Source of the DNA: Kitasatospora phosalacinea | GTDB lineage: Bacteria; Actinomycetota; Actinomycetes; Streptomycetales; Streptomycetaceae | Length of the DNA: 34,429 nt | Assembly: GCF_000717185.1 (NCBI RefSeq) | Contig: NZ_JNYE01000101.1 | Span: 1 to 34,429, forward strand | Direction: 5' to 3' | Shown: piece after piece, positions 23,043-33,760 of the stretch | Layout of the letters: each line of letters opens with the position of its first letter | Position numbering within the stretch: position 1 is the first letter of the stretch | The notes under the pieces: model-generated | The model's database searches: none | Seen by the model: the letters and a program-made list of their open reading frames with translations, nothing else | What the model was told of the DNA's origin: nothing | Position numbers and translations under genes: made by a program

Positions 23043-23395
23043 TGCTACACTACGCGCCCGCAATTCCGCCCCGGAGGCCCTTCCTCACCCCCGCCGACCG
23101 CCCGCGGTGAGCGGGCCGGGCCGCAGTGCCGCGCTGAGCAGCAACGATCCCGGCCCCGCACGGGTTCCCGAGCGGGGTTTCGATTTCTCCGGGATGAACG
23201 GCAGGTTGCCTGCGATCCCACGAGCGACCCGCCGACCGGGCCTTCGGTCCACATTTCGGTCGCCGCAGCGGCCCGGAGTGGGTCGAAAGACTGGATTGCC
23301 ATGTGAAGAAATTCACGAAGGTTCTCGCCGCGACACGCCGGAAGGCCCCCGGAGCGGCCCGCAGCGGTCTCCCGCGCGCCCTCCGGGGGCCTTCC
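23043..23395 (+). other. Gene-free stretch with promoter-like and terminator-like ends
   Basis: Between ndh and ppx (22975-23408). An extended -10 box TGCTACACT (23043-23051) points rightwards. About 290 nt later comes a hairpin (23340-23395) with 14-bp arms GGAAGGCCCCCGGA and a 28-nt loop. Within lies a GTG-started stub (23303) that reads MKKFTKVLAAT, like the start of a signal peptide, then runs into the hairpin. It could be a small RNA, a leader, or the remains of a secreted-protein gene. Not enough to call. Confidence 0.35.
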
Positions 23396-23408
23396 GACGG
23401 CCGGTGGA

Positions 23409-24344
23409 TCAGACGATCGACCAGGCGATCCCGTCCAGGATGTCGTGCTCGGAGACCAGCAGCTCGGCGGCCCCGGTGCGCTCCATGACCTCCAGCAGGA
23501 CGAGCGCGCCCGCGGCGATCACGTCCACCCGGCCGGGGTGCATGACCGGGACGGCGGCCCGCTCGGCGTGCGAGGAGTGCAGCAGCCAGCGGGCGACCTC
23601 CCGCACCTGCTGGACGCCGACCACCGCGTGGTGGATCCGCTCGGAGTCGTAGCCGGGCAGCTCCAGGGCGATCCCGGCGACGGTGGTGACCGTCCCGGCC
23701 AGGCCGACCAGGGTGGCGCCGGAGTCCAGCGGGACGACCCCGGCGACGGCGTCCAGCGCGGCCCGGACGTCGGCCCGCGCGGCCTCGATCTGCGCCTCGG
23801 TGGGCTGCCCGCCCGCGAAGTGGCGCTCCGTCATCCGCACGCAGCCGATGTCCGTCGAGTACGCGGCCCGCGCCTCCTGCTCGCCGAGCACGAACTCGGT
23901 GGAGCCCCCGCCCAGGTCGAACACCAGGTACGGCGGCCGGTGCGGGCCGCCGAGCAGTTCGCGGGTGGCGCCGGTGAAGGAGAGCCGGGCCTCCTCCTCG
24001 CCGCTGACCACGCTCGGGGTGACGCCCAGGATCTCCTTGACCCCGGCGGTGAACTCGGCGGCGTTCTCGGCGTCCCGCGAGGCGGAGGTGGCCACCATCC
24101 GGACCCGCTCCGGGGCGACCCCGTGCGCGGCGATGACCTCCGCGTACTCGCGGCAGGCCGCGAAGGTGCGGGCCAGTGCCTCGGGGTGCAGCCGCCCGGT
24201 GCGGTCGACGTCCTGGCCGAGCCGGACGATCAGCATCCGCCGGTCCAGGTCGGTGGTCTCGCCCGTCTCCGGGTCGAGGTCGGCGATCAGCAGGCGGATC
24301 GAGTTGGTGCCGCAGTCGATCGCGGCGACGCGGGTGCTGCTCAC
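23409..24344 (-). CDS. ppx: Ppx/GppA family exopolyphosphatase
   Basis: 311 aa from the GTG at 24344, overlapping the DUF501 stop by 4 nt. ASKHA-fold signatures are present: phosphate-1 AAIDCGTNSIRLLIAD near the N-terminus, SGEEEARLSFTGA, and phosphate-2 FDLGGGSTEFVLG. The family releases phosphate from polyphosphate or converts pppGpp to ppGpp. The length fits the short actinobacterial Ppx that lacks the C-terminal HD domain of E. coli Ppx. Part of the divIC-DUF501-ppx run. Confidence 0.93.
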   Translation of the reverse strand: MSSTRVAAIDCGTNSIRLLIADLDPETGETTDLDRRMLIVRLGQDVDRTGRLHPEALARTFAACREYAEVIAAHGVAPERVRMVATSASRDAENAAEFTAGVKEILGVTPSVVSGEEEARLSFTGATRELLGGPHRPPYLVFDLGGGSTEFVLGEQEARAAYSTDIGCVRMTERHFAGGQPTEAQIEAARADVRAALDAVAGVVPLDSGATLVGLAGTVTTVAGIALELPGYDSERIHHAVVGVQQVREVARWLLHSSHAERAAVPVMHPGRVDVIAAGALVLLEVMERTGAAELLVSEHDILDGIAWSIV

Positions 24345-25012
24345 GACTCGTCCTCCGGTCCGTCGGTCTCCGCGGCGGCCCTGCGGGCGGCCCGCTCGGC
24401 GCTCAGCGCCTCCTTGGCGGCGATCACCGCGCCGTGGTCCCGCCCCTCGCCCCTGGCCCGGTTGCGGGCGACCCGCTCGCCGGCCGCGTCGACCTCGGCC
24501 TCGCTGACGCACGGGCCCTTGGCCCACCACTGCTCCAGCATCCCGATCGCCTCGTCGCCGAGCGGGTTGACGCCCTCCCCGGCGGCCAGCGAGTGCCCGA
24601 CCAGCACGTGCAGGCACTTGACCCGGTCGGGCATGCCGCCCGCGCTGGGGAAGCCCTCCAGCACCTCGATCGCGTCCCGGCGGGCGATGTAGTCCTCGTG
24701 CGCCGCCCGGTACGCGGCGGCGAGCTCCGGGTCCTCGGCGAGCCGGGCGGTCTGCTCCTTCATCACGCCGTCCGCCTCCAGGGTGCCGATCAGCGAGGCG
24801 GCCCGGGGGCAGGTCAGGTAGTAGAGCGTCGGGAACGGCGTGCCGTCGGGCAGGCGGGGCGCGGTCTCCACCACGTCCGGGTTGCCGCACGGGCAGCGGT
24901 GGGCGACGCCGCGCAGCCCGCGCGGGACGCGGCCGAGCTGGGCGGCGATGGCGGCGACGTCGCGGTCGGACACCTCGGGGGCGTCGGACGCGGGAGGGTT
25001 CTGGTTGCTCAT
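24341..25012 (-). CDS. DUF501 domain protein
   Basis: 223 aa; ATG at 25012. It has the DUF501 signatures RCPCGNPDVVETAPRLPDG, PTLYYLTCPRA and GGMPDRVKCLHVLVGHSLA. Three Cys (CPC and C in LTCP) with the His of VGHS may bind a metal. The N-terminus is a short acidic tail, the C-terminus an Arg/Ala/Glu-rich helix. DUF501 lies between divIC and ppx in most actinobacteria; its biochemical role is unknown. It is coupled to ppx by GTGA overlap. Confidence 0.9.
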   Translation of the reverse strand: MSNQNPPASDAPEVSDRDVAAIAAQLGRVPRGLRGVAHRCPCGNPDVVETAPRLPDGTPFPTLYYLTCPRAASLIGTLEADGVMKEQTARLAEDPELAAAYRAAHEDYIARRDAIEVLEGFPSAGGMPDRVKCLHVLVGHSLAAGEGVNPLGDEAIGMLEQWWAKGPCVSEAEVDAAGERVARNRARGEGRDHGAVIAAKEALSAERAARRAAAETDGPEDES

Positions 25013-25055
25013 CGGGAGTCTGTTCGTCAGAGGGGGCGGGGGACGTTGGGGCGGC

Positions 25056-25496
25056 TCAGCGGGCCGGTCGCGGCGCGGGCAGGGCGGCGTCGGCGGCGTC
25101 CACCGAGTCCCAGAGGGTGGCGTACCAGGGCTTGACCGCCTTCGGGCGGCCGGCCGCGGCGTCGGCCGAGGAGGGCTTCGCGCCGGGCGCGGGCGGCGGG
25201 GAGACCGAGACGAACGGGATCTCGCCGGGCAGCGCGTAGTGCAGCCGCTCCCGGGCCTGGGCCTTGACGTACTCCGGGTCCTGCCAGCGGGCCTTCTCCC
25301 GGCGCAGTTCGTCGACCTGCTGGCGGGCGTGCTCGGCCTTGGCCCGCTGGGCGGCGATCTCGCCGCGCTGGGCGATGTACTGCCGGGCGGGGTAGGCGAG
25401 TATCGCCACCAGCGAGCACAGCACGAGCACCAGCACGGTGGCCCGGCTGGTGAAGCGCGGTCGCGCCGCCAACCCGGGAATCCTCCACTTGGCCAT
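25056..25496 (-). CDS. divIC: Septum formation initiator DivIC/FtsB
   Basis: 146 aa from the ATG at 25496, set by AGGAGG 9 nt upstream. Short cytoplasmic N-terminus, one membrane helix (about 18-38, ATVLVLVLCSLVAILAY), then an extracytoplasmic coiled coil (QRGEIAAQRAKAEHARQQVDELRREKARWQ) ending in the family motif DPEYVKAQARERLHYALPGE. The C-terminal 55 residues are a Pro/Ala tail. DivIC/FtsB bridges early and late division proteins with FtsL. It is downstream of eno after a hairpin. Confidence 0.92.
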   Translation of the reverse strand: MAKWRIPGLAARPRFTSRATVLVLVLCSLVAILAYPARQYIAQRGEIAAQRAKAEHARQQVDELRREKARWQDPEYVKAQARERLHYALPGEIPFVSVSPPPAPGAKPSSADAAAGRPKAVKPWYATLWDSVDAADAALPAPRPAR

Positions 25497-25518
25497 CTGC
25501 TCGCCCCTCCTGCGCATG

Positions 25519-25563
25519 CCGGTGCCCCGGCCCCACCCTACGCGGTGGGAGCCGGGGCACCGG
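25519..25563 (-). terminator. Hairpin after eno
   Basis: Outer 13-bp arms CCGGTGCCCCGGC / GCCGGGGCACCGG and an inner CCCAC/GTGGG stem. It separates eno from divIC. Confidence 0.8.
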
Positions 25564-25589
25564 TCACATCAAGGGGTTGTTCAGCCCTT

Positions 25590-27186
<1,597 letters not shown>

Positions 27187-27263
27187 CGGGCGCCGGGCGC
27201 CGGGCGCCGGGCGCCGGGCGCCGGGCGGCGGGCGCCGGGCGCCGGGCGGCGGGCGCCGGGCGG
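27187..27263. repeat. Eleven-copy GGGCGCC heptamer array
   Basis: Head-to-tail units: GGGCGCC in eight copies and GGGCGGC in three, 77 bp in all, ending 2 nt before the rpfA stop codon. The plus strand is a run of G3 tracts every 7 nt and could fold as a G-quadruplex; the rpfA mRNA carries the C-rich strand. Confidence 0.9.
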
Positions 27264-27265
27264 CG

Positions 27266-28179
<914 letters not shown>

Positions 28180-28212
28180 CGCGATCGGGGCCCGCAGCTG
28201 CGGGCATGTCGG

Positions 28213-28242
28213 AGAGTAGGCAAAGCTGACGAGCAATCACAA
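28213..28242 (-). promoter_or_regulatory. Probable rpfA promoter
   Basis: Read on the minus strand: TTGTGA (28242-28237), 18 nt spacer, TACTCT (28218-28213). It places a start near 28206, about 27 nt before the riboswitch P1 stem. The remainder up to 28404 shows no gene. Confidence 0.5.
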
Positions 28243-28404
28243 GCTCATATCACCATGATCACGCCGAAATTACGGATCTTCGATCCTCGTACACGAACGA
28301 TCCAGGTATGTCCGGATTCGGTCCGAACCGGAGTGCGACGCGCGCCCCCGCCCCGGCGCGTCGTCGGCCCAGTCGGGCGGCGTGTCGCGGGCGCCGAAAC
28401 GGCG

Positions 28405-29649
28405 TCAGCGGGGCGTGAAGGAGACCGGGAGGTCGCGCAGCCCGCGCATGATCAGCCCGCCCCGCCAGCGCAGTTCGGCGGGGTCGGCCGCCAACCGAAC
28501 GTCCGGAAGCCTGGTCAGTAGGCTGCCGATCGCGCGCTGCCCCTCAAGCCGGGCCAGCGGGGCGCCGATGCAGTAGTGGATACCGTGACCGAAACCCAGG
28601 TGCGGGTTGTCCGAGCGGGCCAGGTCGAGGGTGTTCTCGGCGGAGAACCGGGCCGGGTCGCGGTCGGCCGCGGCCAGCACCACCAGCACCGGGTCGCCGA
28701 CCGGGACGTCCACCCCGCCGATGGTCAGCGGCGCGGTGGCGAACCGCCAGGTGGCCAGCTCCACCGGGCCGTCGTAGCGCAGCAGTTCCTCGACGCCGGT
28801 CTCCAGCAGGGCCGACTCGCCGCGGCCCAGCGACTGCTGGAGCAGGGCGCGCTGCTCCGGGTTGCGCAGGAGCGCGTACATGCCGTTGCCGATGAGGTTG
28901 ATGGTGGTCTCGAAGCCGGCGAAGAGCAGGATGAAGGCCATCGCCGCGGCCTCGTTCTCGGTGAGGTGCTCGCCGTGGTCGCTGGCCCGGATCAGGCCGG
29001 AGATCAGGTCCTCGCCGAGGTCGGCCCGCTTGCGGTGGATCAGGTCGGCCAGGTAGCCGCGGATCTGCTTGACCGCCCGGCCCACCCCGCCCCGCTTCCC
29101 CCCCGTGTGCCGGATCATCATCCCGGCCCAGTCGCGCAGGTCGTCCTGGTCCTCGGCGGGGACGCCGAGCAGGTCGCAGATCGCGTAGATGGGGAGCGGG
29201 AAGGCGAACTCGTGGATCAGGTCGGCCTCGCCGCGGGCCGCGAAGGAGTCGATCAGCCGGTCGGTGAGCTGCTGCACCCGCGGTTCGAACTCGGCCACCC
29301 GGCGCGGGGTGAACGCCTTGGAGACCAGGCGGCGCAGCCGGGTGTGGTCGGGCGGGTCGATGTTCAGCAGGTGGGTCATCAGGTCGGCCTGCCGCTCCCC
29401 CGGGATGCCGACCCGGCCGCTGCGGTGGGCCTGCTCGCTGTGGTGCGCCGGGTTCTTCGACAGCCGGGCGTCCGCGAGCGCCTGCCGCGCGTCCGCGTAG
29501 CGGGTGACCAGCCAGGCGTCCACCCCGCTCGGCAACGTGGTGCGGTGCACCGGCGCGTGCTCCCGCAGCCAGGCGTACGCCGGGTAGGGGTCGGCCGCGA
29601 ACTCCCAGGTGAAGAGTTGCGGATGGGTGGCACGGGGCTGGTCTGGCAT
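28405..29649 (-). CDS. Cytochrome P450
   Basis: 414 aa, typical soluble bacterial P450 length. I-helix AGFETT (oxygen activation), K-helix EELLR (ExxR), and heme-binding FGHGIHYCIG with proximal Cys360 are all present. PDHTRLRRLVSKAFTPRRV is the usual C-helix region of the CYP105/107-type group. It monooxygenates an unknown substrate. No ferredoxin or reductase is adjacent, so redox partners come from elsewhere. ATG at 29649 has a weak RBS. Divergent from the gene at 29806. Confidence 0.95.
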   Translation of the reverse strand: MPDQPRATHPQLFTWEFAADPYPAYAWLREHAPVHRTTLPSGVDAWLVTRYADARQALADARLSKNPAHHSEQAHRSGRVGIPGERQADLMTHLLNIDPPDHTRLRRLVSKAFTPRRVAEFEPRVQQLTDRLIDSFAARGEADLIHEFAFPLPIYAICDLLGVPAEDQDDLRDWAGMMIRHTGGKRGGVGRAVKQIRGYLADLIHRKRADLGEDLISGLIRASDHGEHLTENEAAAMAFILLFAGFETTINLIGNGMYALLRNPEQRALLQQSLGRGESALLETGVEELLRYDGPVELATWRFATAPLTIGGVDVPVGDPVLVVLAAADRDPARFSAENTLDLARSDNPHLGFGHGIHYCIGAPLARLEGQRAIGSLLTRLPDVRLAADPAELRWRGGLIMRGLRDLPVSFTPR

Positions 29650-29709
29650 GTCTTGACCGTATCGGGAAGCGCCGTCGCGTGAGTCTGGTCACCTGGTGGG
29701 TATTCCCTG

Positions 29710-29737
29710 TTGCGGAGCGTCGGGGCGTGCCTACGAT
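29710..29737 (+). promoter_or_regulatory. Possible promoter for the gene at 29806
   Basis: TTGCGG (29710-29715), 16-nt spacer, TACGAT (29732-29737), in the divergent gap. Predicted start about 29744, giving a leader of about 60 nt. Confidence 0.4.
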
Positions 29738-29805
29738 CCTCCGATAACCACAGTGGGCGGCGTGCGGTCCGGCCACGGGTGCGCCCTCGGAAAGGGGAGC
29801 AGACC

Positions 29806-30225
29806 ATGCGAGTAGCCGGTGCAGTGGTGGTCATCGCGGTGCTCGACGGAGGTTCGGGGGCCGACCTGGCCCGCCGCTTCTCCGCCGCCGGCGCCGCCGG
29901 TCTGCTCATCGCCGACCTGCACCCCGGCATCGCCGAGGACCTCGCGGCCGAACTCGACCGCCCCGGCTGCCCCGTGGTCGGCGTCTCCGGCGACATCCAC
30001 CACCCGGCCGACATCGCCGCGCTGGTCGACACCGCCGTCAAGCACCTCGGCCCGATCGACCTGTTCGCGGTCGCGGGCCCGGACGGCGAGCGGATCGTCC
30101 AGCTCGCCGACCTGCCCGGCCACCTGAACCCGCTGGCCGAGGTGCTCGCCCTGGTCGGCGAGGCCATCGGCGAGGTCGTCCCGGCCCAGCGCCGCCCGGT
30201 CGCGAACGTCCCGCTGGCGGGCTAG
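29806..30225 (+). CDS. Truncated Rossmann-fold (SDR-like) protein
   Basis: 139 aa; ATG at 29806 follows GGGGAG. Its beta-alpha-beta start (GAVVVIAVLDGGSGADLARRFSAAGAAGLLIAD), GDIHHPADIAALVDTAV and LGPIDLFAVAG line up with the first half of a short-chain dehydrogenase, through the NNAG position. The Gly-rich TGxxxGIG is degenerate and the Ser/Tyr/Lys half is absent, so it is not an active SDR by itself. It could be a remnant or a small binding protein. It ends 4 nt into the convergent mazG stop region. Confidence 0.75.
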   Translation: MRVAGAVVVIAVLDGGSGADLARRFSAAGAAGLLIADLHPGIAEDLAAELDRPGCPVVGVSGDIHHPADIAALVDTAVKHLGPIDLFAVAGPDGERIVQLADLPGHLNPLAEVLALVGEAIGEVVPAQRRPVANVPLAG

Positions 30226-31232
30226 GCGGGCTGGGGCCCCTCCCCCGGCAGTCCCTCCGCGGCGCGGACCTCCGCGCGGTAGCGGCGGGCCGCCGCCCGC
30301 AGCGCCGCGTCCACGTCCACCCCCCGGTCGTGGGCGCGCTGCGCGACCGCCAGCAGCAGCTGCCCGGCCGACTCCGCGGTCAGCTCGGCGGGCAGCTCGT
30401 ACGGCGCGTCCGGCACGCCGGTGAAGTGCGAGCGGCGCACCCGCGACACCAGCTTCGCCGCGTACGCCAGCGCGGGCAGCCCCGCGGGCACGCCGTCCAG
30501 CACCGATTCGCGCTGCTTCTCCGCCGCCTTCAGCTGCTCCCAGTTGGCCTCGGTCTCGGCCGAGCCGGTCACGCTCACGTCGCCGAACACGTGCGGGTGG
30601 CGGTACGTCAGCTTCTCGACGATGTCGCCCGCCACGTCGTCGATCGAGAACGGGTCGTCGGCGTCCTCCTCGGCGATCCGCGAGTGGAAGAACACCTGCA
30701 GCAGCACGTCGCCGAGCTCCTCGCGCAGGGTCTCCCGGTCGCCCTCCTCGATCGCCTCGACCAGCTCGAAGGCCTCCTCCACCAGGTACTTCACCAGGCT
30801 CTCGTGGGTCTGCTCGGCGTCCCACGGGCAGCCGCCGGGCGAACGCAGCCGGTCCATCACCGCGACCAGGTCGAGCAGCCGGGCCCCCGGCAGGTCGTAC
30901 GAACCCGGCAGCACCTCGATCTCCGGGTGCTCGCCCGCCTCCTCCACCGCGATCCGCGCCAGCGCGTCCGTCAGGCCCGGGTCGCCGTCCGGGCTCTCCA
31001 GCCAGACCGCGGGCGCCCGGGCGAGCAGCAGCCGCGCCAGCGCCGGGGCGGACGGCCGCTCCACCTGCTCCGGTTCCACGCCCGCCGCCCGCAGCGCGGC
31101 CAGCTGCGGGTGGTCCGCGACACCGGCCAGCACCACGGGCGCGGACCGGAGCGCCTCCCAGGCCGGCCAGGAGAGCAGGCCGGGGGCGACGCGGTGGGTG
31201 GTGGTCAGCAGGGTCAGCTTCGGAGTCTCCAC
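30222..31232 (-). CDS. mazG: Nucleoside triphosphate pyrophosphohydrolase MazG
   Basis: 336 aa. The MazG domain in the middle has CPWDAEQTHESLVKYLVEEAFELVEAI and REELGDVLLQVFFHSRIAEE, giving the EExxE...ExxD metal set, then the second partial module at ANWEQLKAAEK. An N-terminal region of about 120 residues (ITLLTTTHRVAPG-type start) resembles the methylase-like extension seen in some Gram-positive MazG. It hydrolyses NTPs to NMP and PPi, cleaning nucleotide pools and lowering ppGpp. It overlaps its convergent neighbour by 4 nt. Confidence 0.93.
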   Translation of the reverse strand: METPKLTLLTTTHRVAPGLLSWPAWEALRSAPVVLAGVADHPQLAALRAAGVEPEQVERPSAPALARLLLARAPAVWLESPDGDPGLTDALARIAVEEAGEHPEIEVLPGSYDLPGARLLDLVAVMDRLRSPGGCPWDAEQTHESLVKYLVEEAFELVEAIEEGDRETLREELGDVLLQVFFHSRIAEEDADDPFSIDDVAGDIVEKLTYRHPHVFGDVSVTGSAETEANWEQLKAAEKQRESVLDGVPAGLPALAYAAKLVSRVRRSHFTGVPDAPYELPAELTAESAGQLLLAVAQRAHDRGVDVDAALRAAARRYRAEVRAAEGLPGEGPQPA

Positions 31233-31262
31233 GGGACCGAACCTACCGCGGGGCGCGCCCGG

Positions 31263-32876
31263 CTAGTGCTTGCGGCGGACCTTCGCGGCCAGGACCATCA
31301 GGCCGGCCAGGACGCAGCCGAGGGCGGCGAGGCCGATCAGCGGGAGGACCCCGGCGGTGCCGGTGTCGGGGAGGTCGCCGTTCCCGGTGGCGTCCGCGTC
31401 GACCGTCACGTCGAAGGCGACGTTCGCGGTGGCGCCGGGGGCGAGGTCGGGGACGGTGCAGGTGACGGTCCGCCCGGCGGCGGTGCAGTCCGGGTCGGAG
31501 CCGCTCCGGTACGTGGTGCCGGCGGGCAGCCGGTCGGTGACGGTGACGCCGGTGGCGGTGTCGAGGTCGCCGGTGCTGCCGTCGGCGTGCCGGTTGGCGA
31601 CGGCGAAGGAGTAGGTGACGGTGTCGCCGGGCTCGACGTTGCCGGGCGGGTTGTCGTCGGTGGTGCCGGCGGGGCTGTTGGCCTTGGTGATCTGCAGGTC
31701 GGGTTCGAGGGCGTCGACGGCCAGCCAGGCGGCCTGCGGGTGCAGGGCGTCGCCGGAGCCGTTGATCCGCAGGACGGCCTGGGTGGCGGCGGCCGGGATC
31801 TTCCCGGTGACGTCGATCGTCCGGGCGTCGTAGCCGTAGTTGTCGACCGGGTTCGGGTCACGGGTGGTGACGTTGGTGCCGGTGCCGTCGGCGGCGACCC
31901 GGTCGATCCGGCTGGCGAAGGCGTTGTCGGTGGTGACGCCGGTCGGGCCGGGCAGCGGCAGCAGGGTGAGGTCGGCGGTGCCGGAGCCGACCAGCAGCTG
32001 GTCGCCGGAGATCTGCACGTCGCCGTCGCCGACCACCACGCCGAGGGTGGCGGCGGGGGCGGTGGTGGCGGGGGTGCGGATGCCGCCGAGGGTGAGGGTG
32101 GCCAGGTTGTCGGGGAAGCGCAGCAGTTGGAAGCCGTCCCAGACGTCGAGGTAGCGCAGCGGGTCGGCCGCGTTCTCGTACGCGACGACCAGGGACCAGC
32201 CGCCCCAGCAGCCGACGTTGCTGCCGCCGCCGTCGGCCGAGGAGGAGCGGCCGTCGCAGGCCTGGAGGTCGGCGACGGTGTAGCTGCCGGGGCCCGCGGC
32301 CTGCACCTGGGCGGTGACGTCCTTGACGCCCGCGCCGGCCAACAGGGTCGGGGTGCCGCCGGTCTGCTGGTCGAACCAGTCGTAGGTGTCGGCGGTGAGC
32401 CGCTCGTAGGAGGAGCCGCCGGGCACCTTCCAGGAGACCTGGTCGCCCCGGGCGATGTCGCCGGAGTGGCCGCCCGCGGTGCTGGTGTTGACCGGGTTGA
32501 ACTGCCAGTACAGGCGGGCCGAGAGCACCTTGGCCCCGGCCGGGACGACCAGGTCGGCGGCGGAGGCGTTGTCGCCGGGCGCGTTCGGGTCGCTCTTCAC
32601 GTACTTGGTGCGGTTGTTGTTGCTGCCCTCGGTGTCGTTGCAGGGCGAGCCGTCGCTGTCGTCGCAGGTCAGCACCGAGTTGGCGGCCATCGTCAGGTTG
32701 CCGTGCGCCAGCAGGCTCACCGCCGGGTCGGGCCCGATCGGCCGCTGGGTGCCCGCCCCGCGCAGGGTCGCGGGCACCGCGGGGGCGGCGGCGAGCGGGA
32801 CGAGGAGCCCGGCGACGGGCAGGGCCGCGCACAGGGCGCGCAGCATCCTCGGCAGGGGTGAACGGCGCTGGAGCAC
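31263..32876 (-). CDS. LPXTG-anchored surface protein with DUF11 domain
   Basis: 537 aa from the GTG at 32876 (GAGG 6 nt upstream). A signal peptide (AALPVAGLLVPLAAAPAVPA) precedes a 370-residue secreted region with TKYVKSDPNAPGDNASAADL and WGGWSLVVAYENAADPLRYLDVWDGFQ, resembling the Gram-positive adhesin-type folds often found before DUF11. A DUF11 repeat follows (LQITKANSPAGTTDDNPPGNV ... GDTVTYSFAVAN ... VTVTDRLPAGT). The C-terminus is a sortase signal: LPDTG (from residue 502), a hydrophobic helix and a basic KVRRKH end. It is predicted to be covalently fixed to the wall by a sortase encoded elsewhere. Confidence 0.9.
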   Translation of the reverse strand: MLQRRSPLPRMLRALCAALPVAGLLVPLAAAPAVPATLRGAGTQRPIGPDPAVSLLAHGNLTMAANSVLTCDDSDGSPCNDTEGSNNNRTKYVKSDPNAPGDNASAADLVVPAGAKVLSARLYWQFNPVNTSTAGGHSGDIARGDQVSWKVPGGSSYERLTADTYDWFDQQTGGTPTLLAGAGVKDVTAQVQAAGPGSYTVADLQACDGRSSSADGGGSNVGCWGGWSLVVAYENAADPLRYLDVWDGFQLLRFPDNLATLTLGGIRTPATTAPAATLGVVVGDGDVQISGDQLLVGSGTADLTLLPLPGPTGVTTDNAFASRIDRVAADGTGTNVTTRDPNPVDNYGYDARTIDVTGKIPAAATQAVLRINGSGDALHPQAAWLAVDALEPDLQITKANSPAGTTDDNPPGNVEPGDTVTYSFAVANRHADGSTGDLDTATGVTVTDRLPAGTTYRSGSDPDCTAAGRTVTCTVPDLAPGATANVAFDVTVDADATGNGDLPDTGTAGVLPLIGLAALGCVLAGLMVLAAKVRRKH

Positions 32877-33021
32877 GGGCAACCTCGCAACCGGTGCGGT
32901 GGGGCGGACTGGGCAGAGGGACCCAGCCTCACCGGCCCGCTGCGGAACGCCCGGCGGACACGGCCCGCCCGCCCGGGCGCTCACCCGTCCGGCCGAGGAC
33001 GCCCCGAGGACGCCCCGGCGG

Positions 33022-33648
33022 CTACCGGGCGGCCTGGCCGCTCGCCGGGAGCCAGTTCTCGGTGCTGCCCTCCAGCCCGATCTCGGTGGTGTTCCAGGTG
33101 CCGTAGCGCGGGTTGACCTCGATGTGCAGGGCGGTGCCCGCGTCGACCAGGGCCTTGCGGATGGCGGCGTCGCCGTCGGCGCTGGACGGGTCCTGTCCGT
33201 CGGCCAGCTTCACCAGGCCGATCTGCTGCCGGTAGAAGCCGTCCACGTCGGCGGCCGGGACGCCCTGCTTGGCGCGCAGCAGTTCGGCGAGCTTGGCCTC
33301 GCTGCCGACGGTCTGCGCGTCCGCGGACCGGGCGCGGTCGACCTCGCTCTGGCTCACCGTCAGGCTGCGGTCCGCGAGGGCGCGGGCGACGACCCGGCCG
33401 AGGATCAGGTCGGAGACCGCGTGCCGGGCCAGGCCGGGCTGCTCCTCGGTGGCGGCGCCGCTCTGCGCGGCGCCCTCCCGGACGGCGGCGACCCGGGCCT
33501 CGACCTGGGCGACGCTGATCCGGTCGCTGCCGACCACGGCGGCCGCCCCCTGGTGCGCCGGTGCGCCGCCGCAGGCGGCGAGCGCGGCGGCGGCGACCGC
33601 GGTGCCGAGTGCGGCGCGCAGTCGACGGGCGGAGCTGGTGCGGATCAC
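33022..33648 (-). CDS. SurA N-terminal-like lipoprotein
   Basis: 208 aa. Type II signal peptide with lipobox LAAC (Cys26), so lipid-anchored on the outer face of the membrane. The rest resembles the SurA N-terminal chaperone domain: VVGSDRISVAQVEARVAAVREGA, then helices, ending in a NPRYGTWNTTEIGLEGSTENWL segment. There is no parvulin domain, so it is probably a chaperone rather than an isomerase. The position near mazG matches other Streptomyces. Confidence 0.85.
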   Translation of the reverse strand: MIRTSSARRLRAALGTAVAAAALAACGGAPAHQGAAAVVGSDRISVAQVEARVAAVREGAAQSGAATEEQPGLARHAVSDLILGRVVARALADRSLTVSQSEVDRARSADAQTVGSEAKLAELLRAKQGVPAADVDGFYRQQIGLVKLADGQDPSSADGDAAIRKALVDAGTALHIEVNPRYGTWNTTEIGLEGSTENWLPASGQAAR

Positions 33649-33760
33649 TGGGGCCTCCTGGGCGGTGGAGCGCGGTCCGGTGGTGCTCTGCGTACGTGGC
33701 TGGGACGAACACTATTGACCGCCGCGCCCGGGGGCCAGACCCCGCGCAGGGAAGGCTGAT

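Noticed and set aside
23100..23300. Second c-di-AMP riboswitch ahead of the MKKFTKVLAAT stub
   Set aside because: The GGGGGAACC and GACAGCTCACCTC blocks seen at rpfA are absent.
28223..28260. Crp-binding site upstream of rpfA
   Set aside because: A GTG...CA pattern exists but the spacing is off by one from the site as I recall it, so it is not supported.
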